DNA from: Cypionkella sp049896245 | Lineage (GTDB): Bacteria; Pseudomonadota; Alphaproteobacteria; Rhodobacterales; Rhodobacteraceae | Assembly (NCBI RefSeq): GCF_049896245.1 | Contig: NZ_JAFCTX010000016.1 | Span: forward strand, 1-64,000 | Direction of reading: 5' to 3' | Length of the DNA: 64,000 nucleotides | Part shown: positions 34,964-43,579 of the stretch, in pieces | How the letters are laid out: the number at the start of each line of letters is the position of its first letter | Numbering within the stretch: position 1 is the stretch's first letter | Program-made: the position numbers and the translations under genes | The notes under the pieces: generated by a model | Told to the model about the DNA's origin: nothing | The model's input: the letters and a program-made list of their open reading frames with translations, nothing else | Database searches by the model: none

Positions 34964-36043
34964 CTGTCACTGCTCAGCCGGATCAGACATTGGTGGCGCG
35001 GTCAGCCAACCGTTGAGATCGAACCCGCAGCACCACCCTTGCCGGGGCGCAAGCGCGGGGTGGTCGATCATGTGATCATTCTGGATGGCACACTCTCGAC
35101 GCTGGAGCCGGGCCAAGAGGGGAATTGTGGCCTGATTTACAAGCTGTTGACCGAACATGGCCGCTCGGCACATCGCACGGTGTATTACGAGCCGGGTATT
35201 CAATGGCAGGGCTGGCGCAAGGGGATGAACCTGATCCAAGGCCGCGGCATTAACCGCCAAATCCGCCGCGCCTATGGCTGGCTTGCCAGCCATTATCGCG
35301 AAGGCGACCGGATTTATCTGATCGGCTATTCGCGCGGCGCGTTTGCGGTGCGGTCTTTGGCCGGGGTGATTGACCGGGTGGGGCTGCTAAAGCGCGAACA
35401 TGCGACAGAACGCGGGGTGACTTTGGCGTACCGCCACTACCGCCATGACAGCCATCCGCGCGCCAGTCAGGCGTTCTCGCATCGGTTTTGCCATCTGGAG
35501 GCGCCGATTCAGATGGTCGGGGTGTTTGACACCGTCAAGGCTTTGGGGCTGCGCCTGCCGCTTCTATGGATGCTGACCGAGCAGCAGCACCAGTTTCACA
35601 ACCACCATCTGGGCAGTTCTATTCGGCATGGATTTCATGCGCTGGCGATGGATGAGACCCGTGCTGTGTTCGCGCCGGTGTTGTGGGACTGTCCTCCGGG
35701 TTGGGAAAGCGATGTGCAGCAGATGTGGTTTCGCGGCGCGCACGGCGATATCGGCGGCATGATTGGGGATGATGCGGCAGCCCGGCCCTTGGCGAATATC
35801 CCGCTGGTCTGGATGCTGGAGCGGGCGGAAAGCGTCGGGTTGGAGTTGCCTAGTGGCTGGCGGGCGCGGTTTCCCTGCGATCCGGCTGCCCCGATGGTGG
35901 GCACGATGCGCGGCTGGGGCATGTGGTTTCTGCTGCGCCACAGGCGGGTGATCGGGCGCGATCCGTCCGAGCAGGTGCATCCTTCGGCGCAGCAGGTGCG
36001 GCGGGCGGGGTGGCTGCCATGGCCACTGGCGCGCGGGCGCTAA
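34964..36043 (+). CDS. DUF2235-type alpha/beta hydrolase domain protein
   Basis: The product (359 residues from codon 34964) has the serine-hydrolase elbow LIGYSRGAFAVRSLAG (GxSxG), the upstream strand VDHVIILDGT, a GVFDTVKALGL acid-strand region and a late His in WFRGAHGDIGG. This is the DUF2235/Tle1-like layout of predicted lipases. No signal or membrane segment is visible. The start is odd: the frame's TTG (34937) lies in the terminator T-tract, while AGGAGG (34953-34958) points to CTG 34964. It may be transcribed from its own promoter or by read-through. Confidence 0.75.
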   Translation: MSLLSRIRHWWRGQPTVEIEPAAPPLPGRKRGVVDHVIILDGTLSTLEPGQEGNCGLIYKLLTEHGRSAHRTVYYEPGIQWQGWRKGMNLIQGRGINRQIRRAYGWLASHYREGDRIYLIGYSRGAFAVRSLAGVIDRVGLLKREHATERGVTLAYRHYRHDSHPRASQAFSHRFCHLEAPIQMVGVFDTVKALGLRLPLLWMLTEQQHQFHNHHLGSSIRHGFHALAMDETRAVFAPVLWDCPPGWESDVQQMWFRGAHGDIGGMIGDDAAARPLANIPLVWMLERAESVGLELPSGWRARFPCDPAAPMVGTMRGWGMWFLLRHRRVIGRDPSEQVHPSAQQVRRAGWLPWPLARGR

Positions 36044-36050
36044 ACGCTTT

Positions 36051-36147
36051 GGCTTAGCCGCCGTTTTGGCTTAGCCGCCGTTTTGGCTTAGCCGCCGTTT
36101 TGACTTTGCCGCCGTTTTGACTTTGCCGCCGTTTTGACTTTGCCTCT
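36051..36147 (+). repeat. 17-bp tandem repeat array
   Basis: Three copies of GGCTTAGCCGCCGTTTT (36051-36067, 36068-36084, 36085-36101), two copies of GACTTTGCCGCCGTTTT (36102-36118, 36119-36135) and a partial sixth. The two unit types are in separate blocks. The array fills the gap between the DUF2235 stop (36043) and aguB (36191). Confidence 0.95.
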
Positions 36148-36190
36148 GGGGGTTTGATCAAATAGCTTGGGCTAAAATGGAGAGCCCAAG

Positions 36191-37063
36191 ATGCGCAAAG
36201 TAACCGTTGCCGCCACGCAATTCGCCTGTTCATGGGATTTGCCCGCCAATTTGGATCGGGCCGAGGCTTTGATCCGGGATGCGGCAGGTAAAGGCGCGCA
36301 AGTGGTTCTGATTCAAGAGCTTTTTGCCGCCCCCTATTTCTGTATTGAGCAGTTGCCGCAGTATTTCGCGCTGGCGGCTCCGTTGGCAGGGCATCCTTTG
36401 ATCGCGCGATTCTCTGACCTTGCGCGGGAATTGGGCGTGGTGCTGCCCTGTTCGTATTTTGAAAAGGCCGGGCAGGCCTATTTCAATTCGATGGCGATGA
36501 TTGATGCCGATGGCCGTGTTTTGGGCAACTACCGCAAGACCCATATTCCGCAAGGGCCGGGCTATGAGGAGAAGTTCTATTTCTCGCCGGGCGATAGCGG
36601 CTATCGGGTGTGGGATACCAGTTTTGGCCGGATTGGGGTTGGAATTTGCTGGGATCAGTGGTTCCCGGAATGTGCGCGCTCGATGGCGTTGATGGGGGCC
36701 GAGATGTTGCTCTATCCGACCGCGATTGGCTCCGAGCCGCCGAGCCCCGGCTATGACAGCCAACCGCATTGGGAGATTTGTATGCGCGGCCATGCCGGGT
36801 CTAACATCATGCCGGTGATCGCCTCAAACCGGATCGGGCGCGAAGTAGCACCGGGTGGCCGGGAGGTGACGTTCTATGGCAGCAGTTTCATCTCGGACCA
36901 CACCGGGCAGTTGCTGGCCAAAGCGGGGCGAGAGGCCGAGGCGGTGCTGACAGCGACGTTTGATCTGGACGCGATTGCTGATTTGCGCAGTTCGTGGGGT
37001 TTGTTTCGGGATCGGCGGCCTGAGACGTATCGGGCAGTGGCGAGCCTTGATGGATCAGCCTAG
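36191..37063 (+). CDS. aguB: N-carbamoylputrescine amidase
   Basis: Hydrolyses N-carbamoylputrescine to putrescine, CO2 and ammonia, the last step of the agmatine route. The 290-residue nitrilase-superfamily protein has the catalytic triad: Glu in VVLIQELFAAPYF, Lys in YRKTHIPQGPGY and Cys in GICWDQWFPE. The C-terminal SSWGLFRDRRPETY is typical of this subfamily. Its neighbour three genes back is an ornithine-decarboxylase-type enzyme, which gives two possible putrescine routes. Confidence 0.93.
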   Translation: MRKVTVAATQFACSWDLPANLDRAEALIRDAAGKGAQVVLIQELFAAPYFCIEQLPQYFALAAPLAGHPLIARFSDLARELGVVLPCSYFEKAGQAYFNSMAMIDADGRVLGNYRKTHIPQGPGYEEKFYFSPGDSGYRVWDTSFGRIGVGICWDQWFPECARSMALMGAEMLLYPTAIGSEPPSPGYDSQPHWEICMRGHAGSNIMPVIASNRIGREVAPGGREVTFYGSSFISDHTGQLLAKAGREAEAVLTATFDLDAIADLRSSWGLFRDRRPETYRAVASLDGSA

Positions 37064-37777
37064 CTGGGTATAGGCCCAGACGAGGCCAAGCAGAATCGGT
37101 TGGTGAATGAGGTAGATCAGCAGGCTGTGTTGACCGGGGCAGCTGAGGATTTGCACCCATCTGCCCGAGGGTTTGCCAGTGAGCGCCGCCCAAAGCCCGG
37201 TTTGGCTGCCGAGCTTGCCCAAGGCGATGCCTGATAGAACTGCGCCGAACCACGGGAAGATCGGCTCAAAATCCATCGTTGTCGCGGGCTCCAAGCTAAG
37301 GCCGATGAAGCGCAGCAGGGGAGTGGTCAGGGCCTGGGTGTGCCAGTGGTAGCTGCCATAAACGAACAGGGCAGCGAGGGCGGCGGTTGCGACTGCGGGC
37401 AGGCGCAGGGTCAGCAGGCCGAGCAGGCTATACAGGGCGATGGCGTGCAAGATACCGAAATAGACGTAGAATTCCGGCATCGCGATACGGGTCGCGATAC
37501 TGACCAGCAGCGCCGCCGCGGCGATTTTGCCGAATCTGCGCCAGAACGCGGGCCAGCGGATGGCTTGGCCATGCGCCAGCCAAAGGCCCACGCCGGACAA
37601 CAACAGGAAGCTGCCCGCGACGATGCGGGCGTGGAAATAGAAGGTGGGGGTCAGGGCGTATTCGTAGGGGATCAGCCCGAACATCAGCAGATCATAGCTG
37701 AAATGAAAGGCCGCCATGCCGATCAATGCCAGCGTGCGGGCGAGATCAAGCAGCGGAATACGGTTGGTTTGCGGCAT
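37055..37777 (-). CDS. DUF1624 (heparan-alpha-glucosaminide N-acetyltransferase-like) membrane protein
   Basis: The 240-residue polytopic protein begins RIPLLDLARTLALIGMAAFH, the N-terminal signature of DUF1624/acyltransferase-3-like proteins, and has about seven hydrophobic segments. It ends PGQHSLLIYLIHQPILLGL, a typical last helix. It probably acylates an envelope glycan; substrate unknown. ATG 37777 follows GAGGG at five bases. Its stop overlaps the end of aguB by nine bases, convergently. Confidence 0.82.
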   Translation of the reverse strand: MPQTNRIPLLDLARTLALIGMAAFHFSYDLLMFGLIPYEYALTPTFYFHARIVAGSFLLLSGVGLWLAHGQAIRWPAFWRRFGKIAAAALLVSIATRIAMPEFYVYFGILHAIALYSLLGLLTLRLPAVATAALAALFVYGSYHWHTQALTTPLLRFIGLSLEPATTMDFEPIFPWFGAVLSGIALGKLGSQTGLWAALTGKPSGRWVQILSCPGQHSLLIYLIHQPILLGLVWAYTQLG

Positions 37778-37825
37778 CGGCACCCTCAAAATTCAGGGAT
37801 ACGTCGCAGTTTGCCCGCGAAGTGG

Positions 37826-37849
37826 CAAGGGCGGCTTGCGCCGCCCTTG
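37826..37849 (-). terminator. Hairpin behind gltA
   Basis: A perfect 10-bp stem CAAGGGCGGC / GCCGCCCTTG with a 4-nt loop begins seven bases after the gltA stop codon. There is no clear T-tract, so termination may be Rho-dependent, or the hairpin may protect the 3' end. Confidence 0.6.
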
Positions 37850-37855
37850 GGTGGT

Positions 37856-39151
37856 TTAGCGATGTTTCACGTCCACATAATCGCGCTGCTTTTCGCCGAT
37901 GTAAAGCTGACGCGGGCGGCCGATCTTTTGGTTTTTCTCGGCGATCATCTCTTTCCACTGCGAAATCCAGCCAACGGTGCGCGAAATCGCGAAGATCGGC
38001 GTGAACATCGAGGTTGGGAAGCCCATCGCATCAAGGATGATGCCGGAATAAAAATCGACGTTGGGATACAGCTTTTTCGAGATGAAATAATCATCCGACA
38101 ACGCGATCCGCTCCAGTTCCTTGGCGACTTGCAGGGTCGGGTTGTTGTGGATGCCCAGAAGCTCCAGAACTTCATCCGCCGATTCCTTCATCACCGTGGC
38201 ACGGGGATCGAAGTTTTTATAGACGCGGTGGCCAAAGCCCATCAGGCGGAAGCCCGAGTTCTTGTCCTTGGCCTTGGCGATATATTCCGGGATACGGTTG
38301 ACAGTGCCAATTTCGCGCAGCATCTCTAAGCAGGCCTGGTTCGCGCCGCCATGCGCCGGACCCCAAAGACAAGCGATGCCAGCGGCGATACAGGCGAAGG
38401 GGTTGGCGCCCGACGAGCCCGCCAGACGCACGGTCGAGGTCGAGGCGTTCTGTTCATGATCGGCGTGCAGCATCATGATCCGGTCCATCGCCTTGGCGAG
38501 AATCGGGTTCACATGATAATCTTCCGCCGGAACAGCAAAACACATGTTCAGGAAATTGCCCGAGTAGGACAGAGAATTCTTCGGATAAACAAAGGGTTGC
38601 CCGACCGAGTATTTATAGGCCATCGCGGCAATCGTCGGCAGCTTGGCGATCATGCGGATGGCGGCCACTTCGCGCTGCCATTCATCGTTAATGTCCAAGC
38701 TGTCGTGATAGAACGCTGACATCGCGCCGACCACGCCGACCATGGTGGCCATCGGATGCGCGTCACGCCGGAAGCCGCGGAAGAAGTTGTGCATCTGTTC
38801 ATGCACCATGGTGTGCCGGGTCACCCGGCCTTCAAAATCAGCCAGTTGCGAAGCATTCGGCAGCTCGCCATAGAGCAGCAGGTAGCACATTTCGAGATAA
38901 CTCGATTTGTTCGCCAGCTGTTCAATCGGGTAGCCGCGGTGCAACAGCTCGCCCTTATCGCCGTCGATATAGGTGATCGCGCTTTCGCAAGCGGCGGTCG
39001 AAGTGAAGCCGGGGTCAAAGGTAAAGACATCAGCTTGATCATAAAGCTTGCGGATATCAACAACATCCGGGCCCAGAGTGGGCGAGTATACCGGCAGGTC
39101 GTAGGATTTTCCGTCAAGGCTTAGCGTGGCAGTCTTGGTCTGTTCAGCCAT
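37856..39151 (-). CDS. gltA: Citrate synthase (type II)
   Basis: The first TCA-cycle enzyme. The 431-residue length is that of the hexameric Gram-negative form. Catalytic residues are visible in LWGPAHGGANQA (His), MGFGHRVYKNFDP (His) and YPNVDFYSGII (Asp). The upstream neighbour is gltX; the 75-bp gap contains a short leader only. Confidence 0.98.
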   Translation of the reverse strand: MAEQTKTATLSLDGKSYDLPVYSPTLGPDVVDIRKLYDQADVFTFDPGFTSTAACESAITYIDGDKGELLHRGYPIEQLANKSSYLEMCYLLLYGELPNASQLADFEGRVTRHTMVHEQMHNFFRGFRRDAHPMATMVGVVGAMSAFYHDSLDINDEWQREVAAIRMIAKLPTIAAMAYKYSVGQPFVYPKNSLSYSGNFLNMCFAVPAEDYHVNPILAKAMDRIMMLHADHEQNASTSTVRLAGSSGANPFACIAAGIACLWGPAHGGANQACLEMLREIGTVNRIPEYIAKAKDKNSGFRLMGFGHRVYKNFDPRATVMKESADEVLELLGIHNNPTLQVAKELERIALSDDYFISKKLYPNVDFYSGIILDAMGFPTSMFTPIFAISRTVGWISQWKEMIAEKNQKIGRPRQLYIGEKQRDYVDVKHR

Positions 39152-39226
39152 CTTTCATCCCCCAATTAAAGCCATCCCTACGGCAGAGGGCGGCCTTGCG
39201 TTCCGGTTCGGCAGGGGGCGGGCGGA

Positions 39227-40627
39227 TCAGGCCGCCGCATCCTCCAGCCGGGCAATCGTCTCATCCTGACCGATGACCAGCATCATGTCATACACACTCG
39301 GCGTCACAGTGCGCCCCGCCAAGGCCGCGCGCAGGGGGCTGGCAAGTTTGCCAAAACCGATCCCGTTTTCTGCGGCAACTTGGTTAAGGATCGGCTCCAA
39401 CGCGTCCTTTGTCCAGCTAACATTTTGCAGCTGCGGCGTCAATGTTTTCAGTATACCACGGGATACCGTATCCAGGGATTTGGCCGAAGCGTCATCAGGT
39501 TGGACCGGGCGGGAAATCAGCGCAAAGTGAGCCTTTTCAAGAAGTTCCGGGAAAGTCTTCGCGCGGTCTTTCACGCAGTAGAGTGCGGATTCAAGCAGGG
39601 TGTTCTGCGCATTTGTCAGCGCAGGTTTGCCTGCCGCGACCAGATAGGCAGTCAATTCATGCAGCAGTGCAGCATTTTCGCTCATCGCGATATGATGGCC
39701 GCAGGTGTTTTCCAGCTTTTTGAAATCCAGCCGCGCGGGTGAGCGGCCGATGCCACCCAGATCAAACATCTGCAGCGCCTCAGCGGTTGTGAAAATCTCG
39801 GCATCGCCATGCGCCCAGCCAAGACGGGTCAGGTAGTTGCGCATTCCGGCGGCGGGATAACCCATCGCCTGATATTCCTCAACGCCCGTCGCGCCGTGGC
39901 GTTTCGACAATTTCTTGCCATCCGGGCCATGGATCAGCGGAATATGCGCCCAGACAGGAATTTCCCAGCCCATCGCATCGTAGATCATCTGCTGGCGCGC
40001 CGCGTTGTTCAGATGGTCATCCCCGCGAATGACATGAGTGACGCCCATGTCGTGATCGTCGACCACCACGGCCAACATATAGGTCGGTGTCGCATCAGAA
40101 CGTAAACAAATCATATCATCGAGCGAAGAATTCTGGATCACCACGCGGCCCTGCACGGTGTCGTTGATGATCGTCTCACCCGTGCGGGGGGCCTTCATGC
40201 GGATGACGTAAGGCGCGTCGGGGAAGGTTGCCGGATCAGCGTCGCGCCACGGGCTTTGGAACACGGCGTAACTTCCACGCGCCTCGGCTTCGGCGCGGAA
40301 GCTTGCTATTTCTTCCTGCGTGCTGAAGCACTTATAGGCGGTACCGCGCGCCAGCATCGCGTAGGCAACCTCGGCGTGACGGTCTTTGCGGTCAAACTGG
40401 CTGACTACATCGCCATCCCAATCAAGACCCAGCCAGGTCAGGCCGCGCAGGATAGCGGCGGTGGCCTCGGGGGTGGAACGCTCGCGGTCGGTGTCCTCAA
40501 TCCGCAGCAGGAATTTGCCGCCGCGGCCGCGCGCGTAAAGCCAGTTGAACAAAGCCGTGCGACCGCCGCCGATGTGCAGATAGCCGGTGGGCGAGGGGGC
40601 AAAGCGGGTGACAACTGGGCGGGACAT
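39227..40627 (-). CDS. gltX: Glutamyl-tRNA synthetase
   Basis: A class Ib synthetase with the HIGH-type motif FAPSPTGYLHIGGGRTALFN and the KMSKS-type KKLSKRHGATG. The 466-residue protein has a C-terminal helical anticodon-binding domain. Alphaproteobacteria often carry two gltX genes that differ in discrimination of tRNA(Glu) and tRNA(Gln); which type this is cannot be told here. gatB is encoded in the same window. Confidence 0.97.
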   Translation of the reverse strand: MSRPVVTRFAPSPTGYLHIGGGRTALFNWLYARGRGGKFLLRIEDTDRERSTPEATAAILRGLTWLGLDWDGDVVSQFDRKDRHAEVAYAMLARGTAYKCFSTQEEIASFRAEAEARGSYAVFQSPWRDADPATFPDAPYVIRMKAPRTGETIINDTVQGRVVIQNSSLDDMICLRSDATPTYMLAVVVDDHDMGVTHVIRGDDHLNNAARQQMIYDAMGWEIPVWAHIPLIHGPDGKKLSKRHGATGVEEYQAMGYPAAGMRNYLTRLGWAHGDAEIFTTAEALQMFDLGGIGRSPARLDFKKLENTCGHHIAMSENAALLHELTAYLVAAGKPALTNAQNTLLESALYCVKDRAKTFPELLEKAHFALISRPVQPDDASAKSLDTVSRGILKTLTPQLQNVSWTKDALEPILNQVAAENGIGFGKLASPLRAALAGRTVTPSVYDMMLVIGQDETIARLEDAAA

Positions 40628-40703
40628 GTGGGGTTAACCTTTCAGAAACCTTATCGGCAGTAGGATCGCGGCAGCTTTAGGCAAATGCGGGGGGCAAAAC
40701 AAG

Positions 40704-42821
40704 GTGGTGGGGCGCCCGGGGAACTTTCTGAACATGTTGCTGTGGCCGATGCACGCGCTGGCAGAAGCGCGCGGGCTGCTGTTTGCGTGGGTGCCTGTGT
40801 TTCTGGGTTGCGGCATTGCTGCATGGTTTGCGCTGCCGTTTGAGCCGGATTTGGAATTCTATGCGGTTTGCGCGGGCATTTTTCTGGCGCTGATCGTGCT
40901 GCATCGCTTTGGGGCGGAGCTGTGGCATCCGCCGCTGGTGGCACTGGCTTGCGTGCTGGTGGGGCTGATGGCGGCGGGCTTGCGCGCGCATATGGTCGCC
41001 GCCCCGATGCTGGAGCAGCGCTACTATGGTGCTGTGCAGGGGCGGGTGATCAATATAGATCGCTCGCAATCGGACGCGCTGCGGATCACCTTGGATCAGG
41101 TCGTGCTGCAGGATTTTTCCCCGGCGAAAACACCGCTGAACGTGCGGATTTCCCTGCATGGACAGGATGTTGGCTTTAATCCGGGGCAGGTGGTTTTGCT
41201 GACGGCCTCGCTGGCCGCACCCGAGGGGCCTGCCGAACCCGGCGGTTTTGATTTTCGTCGCATGGCATATTTTCAGCAGCTGGGGGCGGTGGGGTATACG
41301 CGAAGTCCGGTTTTGCTCTGGGCCGAGGCCGCCCCCGGCACGCAAGCGATCAACCGGCTGCGCACCGATATCACCCGCGCGATGATTGCGGCGGTGCCGT
41401 CAGAGGCGGGGGCGTTTGCGACTGGGGCGATGACCGGGGATCGCTCAGCGATTTCCTTGGATACGGTGCAGGCGCTGCGCGATTCGAACCTTGCGCATTT
41501 GCTGGCGATTTCGGGGATGAATATGGCATTTATCACCGGGTTTGTGTTCGCCCTGCTGCGCTACGGGCTGGCGCTGATCCCACCCGTGGCGCTGCGGGTG
41601 AACTCGAAAAAGGTCGCGGCGGTGGCGGCGTTTGCGGTGGCGTTGTTCTATTTGCTGCTGTCGGGGGCGAATGTGGCAACGGTGCGGGCGTTTTTGATGG
41701 TCTGCGTGATGCTCGGCGCGGTGCTCTTGGACAGGCGCGGCTTGACCATGCGCTCGGTGGCGCTCGCGGCGGTGATCTTGCTTTTGGCACAACCCGAAAG
41801 CCTGCTGGAGCCGGGGTTTCAGCTGTCTTTTGCCGCAACCGTGGTGCTGATTGCGGGGTTTTCGTCCTTGGATCGGCAGATCTTGCGCGAAAAGCTGCCG
41901 CGCTGGCTGATGCCGGTGTTCACCTTGGTGCTGACCTCGGTGCTGGCCGGGATTGCGACCGCGCCCTTTGCGGCGGCGACGTTCAATCGGTTTACCGATT
42001 ACGGCTTGCTCGCCAATCTGCTGACCGTGCCGATGATGTCGGTGCTGATGGCGGCGGGTGCTGTGGCGGCGCTGCTGGCCCCGATTGGTCTGGCTGGCCC
42101 GGCCTTGTGGGTGATGGAGCAGGCGGGGCGCTGGATTCTGTTTATCGCGTATTGGGTGGCAGGGCTGGAAGGGGCGGTGACGCCGATCGTGCAACCGGGG
42201 CCCTGGGTGATGCCGCTGATTACTTTGGCCGGAATATGGGCTGTGCTTTGGCGCGGGCGGGCGCGTTGGGCAGCAGCGGTGCCGTTGGTTTTGGGACTGG
42301 CGCTGTGGGCCAGCACCACGCGGCCCAGTTTGCTGATTTCCAGCGATGGCGCGTTGGTTGGGTTGATGAGCGCGCAGGGCCGGGCGCTGTCGGTGGCGCG
42401 TGGTGCGGGGTTTACCGCCGAGAACTGGCTGCAAGACGATGGCGATTTGGCTGTGCAGGCAGAGGCTTACGCAAGGACGGGGTTTTCAGGGCCAAAGGGC
42501 GCGCGGGCGTTTGAATTCGACGGTTGGCGCGGGGTCGCTTTAAGCGGCAAGGCGGCGGGAGAGGCTTTGGTCGCTGCCTGCGCACAGGCCGATCTGGTGG
42601 TGATGCCCGCGGCGGTGGCGCCTGTTGTCGCTACGCCGAAGGATTGCATCATCATTGATCGCAAAATGCTGGATCAGACCGGGGCTTTGGCTCTTTCTGT
42701 GCAAGACAGTCGATTGATTCTCAAGCCAACCCGCGCTGCCCAACGTATCTGGATGGCAGACAAACCGATCTGGCAAGACCGCAGCCTTGCCAAACCGCGC
42801 GCGTTATTGGCAGCTCAGTAG
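40704..42821 (+). CDS. comEC: ComEC/Rec2-family DNA-uptake channel protein
   Basis: The polytopic inner-membrane protein predicted to pass single-stranded DNA into the cytoplasm. The 705-residue protein has an N-terminal DUF4131-like part, an OB-like segment (YYGAVQGRVINIDRSQSDAL) and the Competence domain with SNLAHLLAISGMNMAFITGF and LLLSGANVATVRAFLMVCVM. The C-terminal 200 residues lack the HxHxDH metallo-beta-lactamase motif present in many ComEC proteins. GTG 40704 and ATG 40734 are both possible starts. The stop overlaps the lexA stop by seven bases. Confidence 0.9.
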   Translation: MVGRPGNFLNMLLWPMHALAEARGLLFAWVPVFLGCGIAAWFALPFEPDLEFYAVCAGIFLALIVLHRFGAELWHPPLVALACVLVGLMAAGLRAHMVAAPMLEQRYYGAVQGRVINIDRSQSDALRITLDQVVLQDFSPAKTPLNVRISLHGQDVGFNPGQVVLLTASLAAPEGPAEPGGFDFRRMAYFQQLGAVGYTRSPVLLWAEAAPGTQAINRLRTDITRAMIAAVPSEAGAFATGAMTGDRSAISLDTVQALRDSNLAHLLAISGMNMAFITGFVFALLRYGLALIPPVALRVNSKKVAAVAAFAVALFYLLLSGANVATVRAFLMVCVMLGAVLLDRRGLTMRSVALAAVILLLAQPESLLEPGFQLSFAATVVLIAGFSSLDRQILREKLPRWLMPVFTLVLTSVLAGIATAPFAAATFNRFTDYGLLANLLTVPMMSVLMAAGAVAALLAPIGLAGPALWVMEQAGRWILFIAYWVAGLEGAVTPIVQPGPWVMPLITLAGIWAVLWRGRARWAAAVPLVLGLALWASTTRPSLLISSDGALVGLMSAQGRALSVARGAGFTAENWLQDDGDLAVQAEAYARTGFSGPKGARAFEFDGWRGVALSGKAAGEALVAACAQADLVVMPAAVAPVVATPKDCIIIDRKMLDQTGALALSVQDSRLILKPTRAAQRIWMADKPIWQDRSLAKPRALLAAQ

Positions 42822-43501
42822 CTGCGGATCAGACCGACAAGACGGCCCTGAACCTTCACCATATGATCGGGAAACACACGGGTTTCGTAGGCGGGGTTTG
42901 CTGCCTCAAGCGCGATCATGCTGCCACGACGACGGAAGCGCTTCAGCGTGGCTTCAGCATCCTCCACCAAGGCGACAACGATATCGCCGTTTTCAGCGGT
43001 GATCTGTTCGCGGATCACCACGATGTCGCCGTCGTTGATTCCAGCCTCGATCATCGAATCGCCTTTAACTTCAAGCGCATAGTGTTGGCCGTTGCCAGAA
43101 AGCATCGACCCCGGCACCGCCACATGATGCGAAATATGCGAAATCGCTTCAATCGGCACACCGGCGGCGATCCGACCCATCATCGGGATTTCCAGTGCGT
43201 AGATGCCTGCAATCGGCATCGCTTCGCGTGGCGGATCGACCTTGTCGCCCTTGATCAGTTTTGGTGAGAAGCCGGGTTTTTCCATCGCTTCGGGAAGTTT
43301 CAGAATTTCCAAGGCCCGCGCGCGGTGGGCGAGGCGGTGGATGAAGCCGCGCTCCTCCAATGCTGTGATCAAACGGTGGATGCCAGATTTCGAGCGCAGA
43401 TCCAGCGCATCTTTCATTTCATCGAAAGACGGCGGCACACCGTCTTTATCCATGCGGGTTTTGATGAAATCCAGAAGTTCCAGTTGCTTACGCGTCAGCA
43501 T
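42815..43501 (-). CDS. lexA: SOS repressor LexA
   Basis: The 228-residue repressor has an N-terminal winged HTH (MLTRKQLELLDFIKTRMDKD...IHRLITALEERGFI) and a C-terminal S24 peptidase domain. Self-cleavage residues are all present: Ala113-Gly114 in GRIAAGVPIEA, Ser149 in VKGDSMIEAGI and Lys187 in EATLKRF. A GTTC-N7-GTTC box lies 31 bases before the start, so autoregulation is expected. It is placed between moeA and comEC. Confidence 0.98.
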   Translation of the reverse strand: MLTRKQLELLDFIKTRMDKDGVPPSFDEMKDALDLRSKSGIHRLITALEERGFIHRLAHRARALEILKLPEAMEKPGFSPKLIKGDKVDPPREAMPIAGIYALEIPMMGRIAAGVPIEAISHISHHVAVPGSMLSGNGQHYALEVKGDSMIEAGINDGDIVVIREQITAENGDIVVALVEDAEATLKRFRRRGSMIALEAANPAYETRVFPDHMVKVQGRLVGLIRSY

Positions 43502-43532
43502 TTCCCAGCCCCTATGCAGGTGTTGTTGCTAT

Positions 43533-43547
43533 GTTCTGCCCGCGTTC
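43533..43547 (-). promoter_or_regulatory. SOS box (LexA-binding site) GTTC-N7-GTTC
   Basis: GTTCTGCCCGCGTTC is a full match to the alphaproteobacterial LexA direct-repeat consensus GTTC-N7-GTTC, located between lexA and the end of moeA. In the lexA direction it reads GAAC-N7-GAAC. Confidence 0.9.
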
Positions 43548-43579
43548 TTGCTTTGTGTCAAGCGGTTTGCAGCGCTGCG

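Noticed and set aside
36051..36147. CRISPR array
   Set aside because: Units are directly adjacent with a 17-bp period and no spacers; no cas gene is nearby.
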